From contig CAKNPS010000008.1 of NCBI GenBank assembly GCA_930990515.1, forward strand, positions 1 through 40,408: a stretch of 40,408 nucleotides of DNA, read 5' to 3'. The stretch is from an uncultured Clostridia bacterium (lineage in GTDB: Bacteria; Bacillota; Clostridia; Christensenellales; UBA1242). Positions 22,887 through 31,047 of the stretch are shown piece after piece; the stretch's first letter is position 1, and every line of letters starts with the position of its first letter. The notes below the pieces were generated by a model. The model was given only the letters and a program-made list of their open reading frames with translations. It did no database searches and was not told the origin of the DNA. The translations under genes and the position numbers were made by a program.

Positions 22887-24599
22887 TTATTTAATCTCTG
22901 AGCCTAAATCCACTTCAATGCCTAATAATTTTTCTTTCGCATTTTTGTCTGTTAAAGTTAAAATAGTCTTTTGATTAATAAGTTTTTTTACTTCATCTTC
23001 GAACCCTAATATCTGGTCATAATTAATGTTTATTATATATTGTTTATTATTATTAATACAAAGTTGGTTAGATAAAGTAAATAATATCTCTTTTTGCCTA
23101 TTTTCGACATTTGCAATTAACAAACTATCATGATATATAAACCCCTGTTTAATTTTATTGCTATTTAATAAAATCCAATCAAAACAAAATGTTATAATTT
23201 CTTGAATGCCATCAGAACCATCACTAGTAATTCTAGCATCTAAATTAAACCTTTGTTGGTTTTCTCCATCATTATTTTTTATTAGTAGTGCACTTTTTTT
23301 ATCTTCATAAAATGTTTTTGCTAAAGACATAAATTGTGAATTTAATTTGTTTAATTTTTCAGTTGTTTCATCTAAATAAATTTGAGCCTTCAAGTTTGCG
23401 TTTGACATATCTTGCTTAATTTTTTCGATATTTAGTTTGATTTTCTTTTCGAAAGTTCTTATCTGCTGTATATTATTTTTCTTTTCATTAAGTTGGTCGA
23501 TTCTTTTTACAATTACGACATATTTATCCATTGCTTTATGCGTATCTAAAAATTCCAAATAAGAATTCAACTCAGTGTTTGCTTCTTTAATAAGTTTTTC
23601 AATTTTTTCTAATTCAATTTTTTGAGAAATCAACTCTTTCTTTAGAGCATTTTTCCTTTGTTTTAATAATTCATAATGAAAATTGTTTACTTCTTCTAAG
23701 CTTTTAATGAGTGCGTCTGACCAAAACACATTTATTTCTTCATAAATCTGTTTTACAGCTTGTATATCAACAGATATTTCTTGATTAAGAGACTCTGTTA
23801 TAAACTTTATATTGCTTTCTATGACATACTTTGTGTTATTAAATTGATCTAATTTGAAGCTTGCATTATCTGCTTTGTTTTTAATATCATTAAAATTTTC
23901 TGCAAACTTGTATTCTTTTAAATCTTTTTTTAATTCATTGATTTCAAAGTCAATATTTGCTAATTCAATATCTATGTCTATTTCTTCATTTCCAAACAAG
24001 GCCCTAAAATTAGAATCTTTTTCAGCTTTGGTTAATAGATTTCTATTTTCATCTAAATCCTTTTTTAAATTAATTTTTTCAGTGCATTTTGAATAATCTA
24101 AATCTAACAAATATATTAAGATTGTCAAGGTTCTACAATCTTTTTCTCCAGAAGTTGTTGTAAAATAATTAGTATAAGCTTTTTTGCCTTTTCTTAAAAA
24201 TCTATTAATACACTCTCTATAAGTAAATTCATTAGCAATCTCTAATTGATTTCTCATTTCTTCTTTAAATTCTTTTAGTTTTAGTTCTTTTCCATCAAGC
24301 AAAATTTTTCCAGAATCGTTTATGCTTCTTTTTATAACATGCTTTATACCATCTAAAGTGTAATCTAAACAAAAAATCCAATCTCTTAAAGGGGTTTCCC
24401 AATTCTTATTTTTTTCTGCACCCAAACAAAAATCTATAAGCTTAATTATTAAACTTTTACCAACACCATTTAAAGTTTTTTTCTTTTGATTTTCATCTTT
24501 AGAACTTTCGCTCTTGCCCATAATTATATTTAATCCGTCTTTAAACTCAATAGTGTGAAAACTTTCTTTATTAGAATATAATTTATTTAATTTAAACAT
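22887..24599 (-). CDS. ABC-3C ATPase (DUF2326-type, Rad50/SMC-like)
   Basis: 570 residues. The N-terminus FHTIEFKDGLNIIMGKS and the Walker A region KKTLNGVGKSLIIKLIDFCLG (K about 48) are typical of the DUF2326 ATPases of ABC-three-component systems. A long coiled coil occupies about residues 170-430 (Rad50-like arms), and the ABC C-lobe follows with ARITSDGSDGIQEIITFCFDW (signature-like) and GFIYHDSLLIANVENRQKEI (Walker B-like strand with D). It is the last gene of a three-gene operon; its start overlaps the middle-component stop. ABC-3C systems are predicted biological-conflict systems in which the SMC-like ATPase senses invading nucleic acid and controls an effector. Confidence 0.88.
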   Translation of the reverse strand: MFKLNKLYSNKESFHTIEFKDGLNIIMGKSESSKDENQKKKTLNGVGKSLIIKLIDFCLGAEKNKNWETPLRDWIFCLDYTLDGIKHVIKRSINDSGKILLDGKELKLKEFKEEMRNQLEIANEFTYRECINRFLRKGKKAYTNYFTTTSGEKDCRTLTILIYLLDLDYSKCTEKINLKKDLDENRNLLTKAEKDSNFRALFGNEEIDIDIELANIDFEINELKKDLKEYKFAENFNDIKNKADNASFKLDQFNNTKYVIESNIKFITESLNQEISVDIQAVKQIYEEINVFWSDALIKSLEEVNNFHYELLKQRKNALKKELISQKIELEKIEKLIKEANTELNSYLEFLDTHKAMDKYVVIVKRIDQLNEKKNNIQQIRTFEKKIKLNIEKIKQDMSNANLKAQIYLDETTEKLNKLNSQFMSLAKTFYEDKKSALLIKNNDGENQQRFNLDARITSDGSDGIQEIITFCFDWILLNSNKIKQGFIYHDSLLIANVENRQKEILFTLSNQLCINNNKQYIININYDQILGFEDEVKKLINQKTILTLTDKNAKEKLLGIEVDLGSEIK

Positions 24600-24823
24600 A
24601 CTTTTCCCTCACTATTTATAGAGATACTATTAATACTGAATAAAAAATCAAATGTCAATATTAAATCGTTAAAAGTATATTGTCTTACGCTTTCTTCAAC
24701 TTTTAAATCTCTCCATATTTCATCAACTGTATACCAAAAATTTTTTTTCATATTTTTTATTATAATAGAGCCTAGATTAAGTAGACTATTCTTAAATTTT
24801 AAATACTTATTTGGGAAAACCAT
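24587..24823 (-). CDS. ABC-3C middle component
   Basis: 78 residues from the ATG at 24823, preceded by GGGGG; a longer frame to 24871 runs into the upstream gene and is not needed. MVFPNKYLKFKNSLLNLGSI, IWRDLKVEESVRQYTFNDLILTFDFLFSINSI is the pattern of the short winged-helix middle components (MC6-like) that sit between the C-terminal-domain protein and the ATPase in ABC-3C operons. It starts 1 nt after the upstream stop and overlaps the ATPase start by 13 nt, so the three genes are translationally coupled. Confidence 0.85.
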   Translation of the reverse strand: MVFPNKYLKFKNSLLNLGSIIIKNMKKNFWYTVDEIWRDLKVEESVRQYTFNDLILTFDFLFSINSISINSEGKVCLN

Positions 24824-24824
24824 T

Positions 24825-25751
24825 TTATACCCCCTTAGTTTGTGGCTCTTCAAATATGTCACAACTCTCAAAAAAGTTAGCCATAATTATTAAAACATTA
24901 TTCATTACTGCTCTAGACTGTTTATTGTATGACATTTCTTCCAACATATAAACAAATCTTTTATCCGAATAATTTTCAACATCCTCACCAATTATTTTAC
25001 AAGAATCTAGATAAAGTCCATTACAATAATTTCTTAATGTTTCTTTACTATAAATAGAACTTTTTTCAAAAAATTCATCAACTTTTCCAATTTGATAACG
25101 AGCTGAATTTAATAAATCTTTAATCTCATTATTTAAATGATTAAATTCAATTTTGTCTGAAAAATCTGGAACAGTCAATTTCCCATCAGCATTTATTACT
25201 TTTACATTATTTTCTAAATATTTTATAGTCTCTTCAACAATGCTAAATTGAAGTGTTGTTACTGAATTGGTTAAATCTGGAGCGAATCCTAGTAGCGATT
25301 GTTTTTGGTTTTCTGTTAAAGCCAATGTAATTTCTTTCAATTTTTCCATAGAAAACAAAACTATTTCTGGATATTTTTGTTTCCTGCTTAAATCTAATAA
25401 TAGTTGGTGTATATCAGGTGGCAACCCCTTAAACTTATCATTAATTACATAGTTGACTTTTTTTATATTTTCCCAATTAGACATTATTCCTTTTATATCT
25501 TTTTCTATTTTAGTTAATCCATTTTTTACTGTATATGATTTTGAAAAGTCTTCTGGCGCATAGATACAATAGTAATCTCCAGTCTTATCATTAAATCCAT
25601 CACATTTTTTGTCACCTTTTCTTCCACAAGCTTTTACTTTGTTAAAATTATCATTATTTGCTTTCATAATCTTACAAAATAAATCTTCGAAAGATTGTGC
25701 ATCAGATGTTATAATTTCATTTTGTATTCTATTATCAAAAAACCAATCCAT
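24825..25751 (-). CDS. ABC-3C effector with C-terminal (CTD) domain
   Basis: 308 residues, first gene of the operon. The N-terminal domain contains KVKACGRKGDKKCDGFNDKTG and YYCIYAPEDF, which resembles the restriction-endonuclease-like N-domain found in some ABC-3C CTD proteins (GxxGDxxCDGF...YAP); D and other acidic residues there could be catalytic. The C-terminal half is helical (ABC-3C CTD), thought to dock on the other components. A nuclease role is inferred from the family and the motif; an exact PD-(D/E)xK assignment is not clear by eye. Ribosome site AAGGAG precedes the ATG. Confidence 0.78.
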   Translation of the reverse strand: MDWFFDNRIQNEIITSDAQSFEDLFCKIMKANNDNFNKVKACGRKGDKKCDGFNDKTGDYYCIYAPEDFSKSYTVKNGLTKIEKDIKGIMSNWENIKKVNYVINDKFKGLPPDIHQLLLDLSRKQKYPEIVLFSMEKLKEITLALTENQKQSLLGFAPDLTNSVTTLQFSIVEETIKYLENNVKVINADGKLTVPDFSDKIEFNHLNNEIKDLLNSARYQIGKVDEFFEKSSIYSKETLRNYCNGLYLDSCKIIGEDVENYSDKRFVYMLEEMSYNKQSRAVMNNVLIIMANFFESCDIFEEPQTKGV

Positions 25752-25820
25752 GTATTTCTCCTTCGTTTTTATTGTAACATAAATTTAAACAAAATGCTAC
25801 CAATCTGAAAAAAGTAATTT

Positions 25821-27239
25821 TTACATCTCCATATCTTCTTCTTTTTTGCGTTTTCTTTCTTTGCGTTCTTCGAGTAATTGCATAAGCAAGTCGTCATATT
25901 CTTCATCTGTCATTCTTGATATTAAATCATTTTTGCGATTTTCAATATCTTCATGTCTTTTTTGATCATCAAGATACATTTCCACTTCCTTTATCTTTTC
26001 ATTTAATTTATCAGTTGTATTTCGTATATATTCATTATCAACAGAGTTGTAAACTGTTATTGTCGTTTTAACATCTCTATGCCCAAGTAATTGTTGTATT
26101 GCCTTTGGATTTTCATTCATTTCAAATAGCATATTTGAAAATGTATGTCTAAGCCCATGAAAATGGATATTATATTTACCCAAATTATGCCTTTTAATAA
26201 ATCTATCAAATATCATTCTGCAACCTGAATATGTCCTAACAGTTCCATCATCATTCGCAAAAATAAAAGATGTTGGAGCCGTAAGTTCCGCAGTAACATC
26301 TCTATTTGTTCTTTCTCTTTCTATTTGTTTGTCTCTCCATGCAAGTAATGTATTAACAACTATATTTGTAATAGGAATTTCTCTAACACTACAAGTAGTT
26401 TTCGTATCCCCTATAACTGTGGCTCGTGAAAGAATTCTACCTTCACTATCAAACTTTGGAACTTGTGTTACACTGCGCTCAACTTTTAATGTTTTATTCT
26501 CAAAGTTAACATTTTTCCATTGAAGAGCAATCGCTTCGCCAATACGAAGCCCTGCAAATAAAAGGACATAACATAATGGCTTTAAAAAATTTGCTTCATC
26601 TTGATTTAAAGCTGTAAGAAACTCTTTTCTTGCTTCTGGTGTCAATGCTTTATATCTATCCTGTCCGCTATAAATTTTTCGATCTCTCGCTTTAACAACA
26701 ACCTTTCTTGTTGGATTTTCTTGCACCCATTTATTATCAATAGCATATTCGAAAAATTGACCAATAAGATGTTTATTCTTTTTTATTACATTCAAACTAT
26801 ATTCGGCATCTATCAATTTATTGATAACTTGTTGAACAACAAAAGTATCTATTTGATAAACTTTCATATTCCCAATAATTGGTTCGATATGCAACTTGAA
26901 ATTACGAATTATACCTTCAAACGTTCGTGGTGTTACAGAACTCTTTTTAAACACTAAAAGCCATTCTGACATAAGCTGACCAAAAGTTTTTGTTTCCATA
27001 GCTTCATAAGAATTGCTTTTTAATCTACCAGAAATTTCACTCAACTTTTTTGCAACTTCAGTTTGATTTCTTCCGTAAACAGTCTTTTTAATTATTTTTC
27101 CATTTTCATCATGACCTATAGTAATAGCTCCTGACCACCTACCATCTTTACGCAAAAAAATAGAGCCTTCACCGCTGCTTCTTCTATATTTAGTTTTCAC
27201 TTCATTTTTAGTTGGTGCTTTGTTTCTTTTGCTATCCAT
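25821..27239 (-). CDS. int: Tyrosine integrase of IME-3
   Basis: 472 residues. N-terminal arm-binding domain (GEGSIFLRKDGRWSGAITIG), core-binding domain (about 90-175), and catalytic domain with AGLRIGEAIAL (Arg), HGLRHTFSNM (His-x-x-Arg), LLGHRDVKTT (His) and VYNSV (Tyr nucleophile). All catalytic residues are intact. The N-terminus differs from the IME-2 integrase where arm-site contacts are expected, fitting the different 10-mer (TTGGTGTCAA here). Start ATG 27239 lies just after GAGGTG and overlaps the xis stop by 8 nt, the same arrangement as in IME-2. Likely acts at the tRNA-Thr anticodon-loop core TTGGTAAG. Confidence 0.95.
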   Translation of the reverse strand: MDSKRNKAPTKNEVKTKYRRSSGEGSIFLRKDGRWSGAITIGHDENGKIIKKTVYGRNQTEVAKKLSEISGRLKSNSYEAMETKTFGQLMSEWLLVFKKSSVTPRTFEGIIRNFKLHIEPIIGNMKVYQIDTFVVQQVINKLIDAEYSLNVIKKNKHLIGQFFEYAIDNKWVQENPTRKVVVKARDRKIYSGQDRYKALTPEARKEFLTALNQDEANFLKPLCYVLLFAGLRIGEAIALQWKNVNFENKTLKVERSVTQVPKFDSEGRILSRATVIGDTKTTCSVREIPITNIVVNTLLAWRDKQIERERTNRDVTAELTAPTSFIFANDDGTVRTYSGCRMIFDRFIKRHNLGKYNIHFHGLRHTFSNMLFEMNENPKAIQQLLGHRDVKTTITVYNSVDNEYIRNTTDKLNEKIKEVEMYLDDQKRHEDIENRKNDLISRMTDEEYDDLLMQLLEERKERKRKKEEDMEM

Positions 27240-27489
27240 TTTGCACCTCGCTTTTGTTATTATTAATCATTAGCCAAGTAACAAACTTCAGCACGCTCAC
27301 AACTTGTCTTTTACCGACTTTTGTTGTTGGAAAATCTTTTCTTCTTAAAAGAGTTCTTACATTATCTCTACCAAGTCCAGTAATTTTGATTAAGTCCTCA
27401 CAGTCTAAAAAATCTTTACCATATTTCAAAGAAATTCTATACACTTCATTTTGTATTAAGTCATTTATGTTAATGTTTGTATTGTTCAT
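27232..27489 (-). CDS. xis: Excisionase (Xis) of IME-3
   Basis: 85 residues, with the same helix-turn-helix core as the IME-2 Xis (DLIKITGLGRDNVRTLLRRK, then FPTTKVGKRQVV). Most positions are identical between the two, far more than in their integrases. GAGGAGG ribosome site. It overlaps int. Confidence 0.88.
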   Translation of the reverse strand: MNNTNININDLIQNEVYRISLKYGKDFLDCEDLIKITGLGRDNVRTLLRRKDFPTTKVGKRQVVSVLKFVTWLMINNNKSEVQNG

Positions 27490-27517
27490 TTGTTCCTCCT
27501 CACAAACTAAAATTTCT

Positions 27518-27708
27518 TTCTATATCTAATTAAAAATTTTCTATTAACGTCTCTATTTCTAATCTCTATTTCTACATTTTTAAACTGTGATTTTAACAAC
27601 AAAAACAAAAATGGGTATCCCATTTGTTGCATTAGGAAAACTGATACAAATTGCAACATCACCAAGTATGCTGTGATTCGAAAAAATGCTTATAAAATAA
27701 GGCTTTTT
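27518..27708 (-). promoter_or_regulatory. xis leader: palindrome, TAGAAA repeats and conserved stem-loop
   Basis: On the minus strand: stem-loop CTTA-TTTTA-TAAG (27682-27708), palindrome AAATGGG-TAT-CCCATTT (27608-27624 as written on the plus strand), then TAGAAATAGAGA-type repeats down to the xis ribosome site. The same order is present upstream of IME-2 xis. Probable operator or Xis/Int regulatory region. Confidence 0.55.
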
Positions 27709-27763
27709 GTGAGTTATAAGTGCAATTTGAGCCAGTTTTTTATCCTGCTTCTAATAAATTTCT

Positions 27764-28258
27764 CTACATTTTTGTATCATTTTGATTTAATTCAACCTCA
27801 TAATCATAATAATCAAACATTTTTTTCTTTTCTTTTTCAAGCTTACATGAAAGCTTGTTAAAAAAGCCCTCATTGTTTTCATCAAAAAATTTTCTTTCAC
27901 TTCTTTCCATTTTAAATATCATATAATTATACATTTGGGTTATTAGTTCTAACATAATTTCAATATTCGCATAGGTATTTTTAATAAATGGTTTGCTGAA
28001 TTTTATGAAGTAATTCATTCGTTTTGTATGTTCGTGAATAGCATCTAAAATAGTTTGCTTTTCATTTTTAAAAGCCCAATTATCCTTTTCATGTTTTTCA
28101 TAAACATCTATTCCCGTTTCAATTACATCATTAAAAAATTTGTTTTTTGACACACCTGAACCACCGTAAAATTTTTCATAAAATTCTTTAAGTTTATCAA
28201 ATAATTTATCACTTTTTATTCTTACTATATTTTCCTTTGTTAGCAATTGTTTATTCAT
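27764..28258 (-). CDS. RHH-like mobilization/accessory protein of IME-3
   Basis: 164 residues from ATG 28258, chosen for the strong AAGGAGG 5 nt before it; the frame extends upstream to 28387 without a stop. The N-terminus (ENIVRIKSDKLFDKLKEFYE, then SKNKFFNDVIETG) matches the pattern of the IME-2 RHH protein, with a longer helical C-terminal part. The equivalent position downstream, where IME-2 has a relaxase, is empty here. It may bind the element's transfer origin so that a relaxase supplied in trans can act, or be a regulator. Confidence 0.6.
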   Translation of the reverse strand: MNKQLLTKENIVRIKSDKLFDKLKEFYEKFYGGSGVSKNKFFNDVIETGIDVYEKHEKDNWAFKNEKQTILDAIHEHTKRMNYFIKFSKPFIKNTYANIEIMLELITQMYNYMIFKMERSERKFFDENNEGFFNKLSCKLEKEKKKMFDYYDYEVELNQNDTKM

Positions 28259-28302
28259 TATAGCCTCCTTGTTTTTATGTTTTTTGAAGGGTTCTATTCT
28301 CT

Positions 28303-28358
28303 CACCTCCTTTTATTTTGCAACAAAAAAAGAACTGTAATTTAAGCAGTTCTCTTTTC
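28303..28358 (-). promoter_or_regulatory. Leader with terminator-like hairpin, short frame and orphan ribosome site
   Basis: On the minus strand, ATGAAAAGAGAACTG starts a frame that runs in phase into the RHH gene. Inside it lies AGAACTG-N9-CAGTTCT followed by seven T, a terminator shape, then AAAAGGAGGTG. This resembles an attenuator or translational leader. The orphan AAAAGGAGGTG is shared with IME-2 (13120). Confidence 0.5.
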
Positions 28359-28434
28359 ATTTTATAACCCTTCACTATATAGGACAAAAATAAACCAAAA
28401 ATTAAGTATCTTTTTGATACATTTTTAATTTTTT

Positions 28435-29193
28435 TTAATTTTCTTTTTTAACTTTATTTTCAGCACTCTTTTGCAAATCATCAATAAAATCATCTACCAT
28501 TTTTAAAACTTGCATAATGTTACCCTTAAATTTCTTTAAATTCTCAAAATGAGCTTCAACACCTAATTCTGCAAATGCATTATTCATTTTCTTAATATAT
28601 TTATCATCAAGTTTTGAATAGTCAATTTGCTTGCTTAACTGTTCTCTTATGCTCATATTTGATTTAGTTGCAATGGTTTGCCTTATTGCTTTTCTAACTT
28701 CTTTAATTAAATCTTTAATTTCATATAAATTAAGTTTTAACTGACCTGTTTTTCTAACCTCATTCATATAAGCTAAAAAAGCAACTTCTGTTTCTTGTTG
28801 TAATTTATCAAACTCACTTGTTTGAGTAAATTCTTTATCATTACACAAAATAACTCTATAATTATAGAATATTTTATCTAATCTTTGATTTATTGCACTT
28901 GGTGAAATATTCAACCTATTTGCAATATCTAATTGTTTTGTTCCTAACAAATATTCAGTTAAGATTTCTCTATCTTCTTTTGGTAACTTGAATAAAGCAC
29001 GCTGTAAAACCCTTTTGTCAATTTTTTCTACCATTCTGTCAGCAAAATCTATATAACCATTACTTCTAGAATGTTCCATTAAATAACTGTTTAAATAATC
29101 ATCGCCTTTTCCATTCTCAACTTGAGAAAATGTAACCTCGTGTCTTCTAACTTTTCTTTCAAAACTTTCAATATTAATTGGTTTTTCTTCCAT
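28435..29193 (-). CDS. Sigma-70 region-4-like DNA-binding protein
   Basis: 252 residues from ATG 29193, which has AGGAG 6 nt upstream (an earlier ATG at 29214 has none). Residues about 70-120, LPKEDREILTEYLLGTKQLD and IANRLNISPSAINQRLDKI, form the helix-turn-helix of sigma-70 region 4 or a related regulator. The C-terminal 130 residues are helical. No clear region 2 is visible, so it may be a sigma-like regulator rather than a full sigma factor. Such genes are frequent on integrative elements of Bacillota and may control element or cargo expression. Divergent spacing to the RnlAB operon is not present; both run on the minus strand. Confidence 0.6.
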   Translation of the reverse strand: MEEKPINIESFERKVRRHEVTFSQVENGKGDDYLNSYLMEHSRSNGYIDFADRMVEKIDKRVLQRALFKLPKEDREILTEYLLGTKQLDIANRLNISPSAINQRLDKIFYNYRVILCNDKEFTQTSEFDKLQQETEVAFLAYMNEVRKTGQLKLNLYEIKDLIKEVRKAIRQTIATKSNMSIREQLSKQIDYSKLDDKYIKKMNNAFAELGVEAHFENLKKFKGNIMQVLKMVDDFIDDLQKSAENKVKKEN

Positions 29194-29650
29194 ATCAACT
29201 CCTGTTAAGTTCATTATACAACAAAAAAAATTTTGCTCAAAACAATCATTGGCTCCAAAACAAAAAGAAGTAAGTCAACCTTACTTCTTTGTCTATTTAT
29301 AAGAAAACTTTTCTTTATTATATTATAATTTCTTTTGAAAGTAAATACATACACAAAAAATAATAATATATAATTTATATATTAAGAATAAACATTCTTT
29401 CAAAATCACAAATATAAAATTTATTTATTATAAATGTTTGTTATTACACAAATTTTTCTTTTGTGGCTAGATTTTTATTATTGTTTTCAATTTTTTTATA
29501 ACTTAATTACATTAAGTAATTTTTTTATACTACATCTAAACTTTATAATAACTAAAAACAAAACTATTGGCCTTTTTATAAGAAATAACAATGATTTAAT
29601 TTGTTTTATATTCTAACATATTTTACAAAATAATAAGAATTATAAATATT
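29194..29650. other. AT-rich non-coding gap
   Basis: 457 bp between RnlB and the sigma-like gene. A hairpin AAAGAAGTAAG / CTTACTTCTTT (about 29264-29292) could terminate transcripts of the RnlAB/RM operon or belong to the sigma-like gene's leader. The rest is AT-rich with no convincing gene, repeat or oriT-like structure; nothing like the IME-2 hairpin array is present. Confidence 0.5.
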
Positions 29651-30007
29651 TTAAATATTTATAGACATTAATTGATTTAATACGATTTTTTTTAATGCTA
29701 AAGATAATGCTGAATTTTCAAGTAGTTGAATATTGTTTTTTAAATACATGGCGACAGTTTTATAAATTTCATTATCTATATTCCTTGGATTTATCAATAA
29801 TAGCTCATTTGTTATTATATTAAATTCAAAAAATCTATTATATGAATAACCATTTGTTAAGAACAAATCAATTATTATTTTAGTTCTACCTAATGTTCTA
29901 ATTTCCTTAGAGATATCTTCTAAAAAATACTCAACATCTTCAACATTATTTATGAAGCAAATATATTCTTGAGAACTTTCGTTTTTTAATATTACAAAAT
30001 CTTTCAT
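29651..30007 (-). CDS. rnlB: RnlB-family antitoxin
   Basis: 118 residues from the ATG at 30007 with TTGGAG upstream. IIIDLFLTNGYSYNRFFEF (about 58-76) matches the diagnostic DLLLSNG...NRF motif of RnlB, the antitoxin of RNase LS (E. coli RnlB is about 123 residues). RnlB binds and inhibits RnlA. The gene begins 1 nt after the RnlA stop, the usual order toxin then antitoxin for this pair. Last gene of the five-gene operon that starts at hsdR. Confidence 0.8.
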   Translation of the reverse strand: MKDFVILKNESSQEYICFINNVEDVEYFLEDISKEIRTLGRTKIIIDLFLTNGYSYNRFFEFNIITNELLLINPRNIDNEIYKTVAMYLKNNIQLLENSALSLALKKIVLNQLMSINI

Positions 30008-30008
30008 A

Positions 30009-31046
30009 TTAATCTCCAAAAAAAACTTCATATGATGTCTTTATAGTAGACACAATTTCCATAAAAATACTTTCAGCATCCATATAAGAAGGTATTACTG
30101 ATGTCATAGATGGATTTATTTTTGCGTGTAAATAAGCATTTCTCTTATTACAAAAAAGTTTATACAAGGCACAAAGTTGTTTCTCTTCTTGTTTTCCGCA
30201 CTTTATATATCCTGGTTTTAAAGTGCAATTCTTACTATCAAACATATCAAATGTTGCAGCTCGATTAAATTTATACCCATACTTATATTTTAATATCTTT
30301 TTTAAATATCCTTCTAAAGTTTTAAATGCTCCGGTTACACAACCACTATAATCCTCTAAAAAGTCATTTCTATGTTTTACTAACATCACTATGCTACTAG
30401 ATAATGTTTTTCTAATTGCTTCATCTATATATTCGTAAGATTTACCTAAAAGAATTTCCATTCTTTCTCTGACAGCAGCAAAAGGCATATTAACATCTAA
30501 ATTTTCACACATTAAATTAGAAAATTGTTCCAATTCTATATCTGAATTTTCTGCAATATAATTAATAACTAATCCAAATACATATAGAGGTTTTCCTTGT
30601 ATCATAACTTTATCTTTATACTGATGTATATTTAGCCTGTCTTGATTATACCCAACAAAAATATAATTATTGTTTTTAACCTCGATTTTAATAGATTCAG
30701 GATAAATTATTGTAAAATAATTCTTAATATTTTCACAAAAATCTGATGATGCTGGGAAAACAATTTGTGTTGTTGCTATATTGGGATTTAATGAGTGTTC
30801 CTTGATATAATCAATTAATAAATTCGATTGCTCAATATTTTTCACATCAGGAAGTATTTTAGTCTCTTTTTGTTTATAGTACACTTTAATTGCACACTTC
30901 TTGCCATTTAAAATAAAATCATAAACAAATCCATTAGCGTTCCCCTTCATTTGATATACTCCAAGTATTCGAAATGTGCTATTAATTTTTGCATAATTTT
31001 CAATCAAAATTGGTAAATCATTTCTATTTATTAAAACACTTGCCAT
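30009..31046 (-). CDS. rnlA: RnlA-family toxin (RNase LS), HEPN nuclease
   Basis: 345 residues, close to E. coli RnlA (about 357). The C-terminal domain has VTGAFKTLEGYLKKILKYKY and, near residues 300-308, NKRNAYLHA: R302-x4-H307 is the HEPN RNase motif expected at the RnlA active site. The N-terminal and middle domains are mixed alpha/beta and match the RnlA layout. In E. coli RnlA degrades mRNA after T4 infection when the short-lived RnlB disappears, causing abortive infection. Here the toxin-antitoxin pair is the tail of a type I RM operon: its start follows the TPR-CSD stop by 1 nt. Confidence 0.8.
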   Translation of the reverse strand: MASVLINRNDLPILIENYAKINSTFRILGVYQMKGNANGFVYDFILNGKKCAIKVYYKQKETKILPDVKNIEQSNLLIDYIKEHSLNPNIATTQIVFPASSDFCENIKNYFTIIYPESIKIEVKNNNYIFVGYNQDRLNIHQYKDKVMIQGKPLYVFGLVINYIAENSDIELEQFSNLMCENLDVNMPFAAVRERMEILLGKSYEYIDEAIRKTLSSSIVMLVKHRNDFLEDYSGCVTGAFKTLEGYLKKILKYKYGYKFNRAATFDMFDSKNCTLKPGYIKCGKQEEKQLCALYKLFCNKRNAYLHAKINPSMTSVIPSYMDAESIFMEIVSTIKTSYEVFFGD

Positions 31047-31047
31047 A

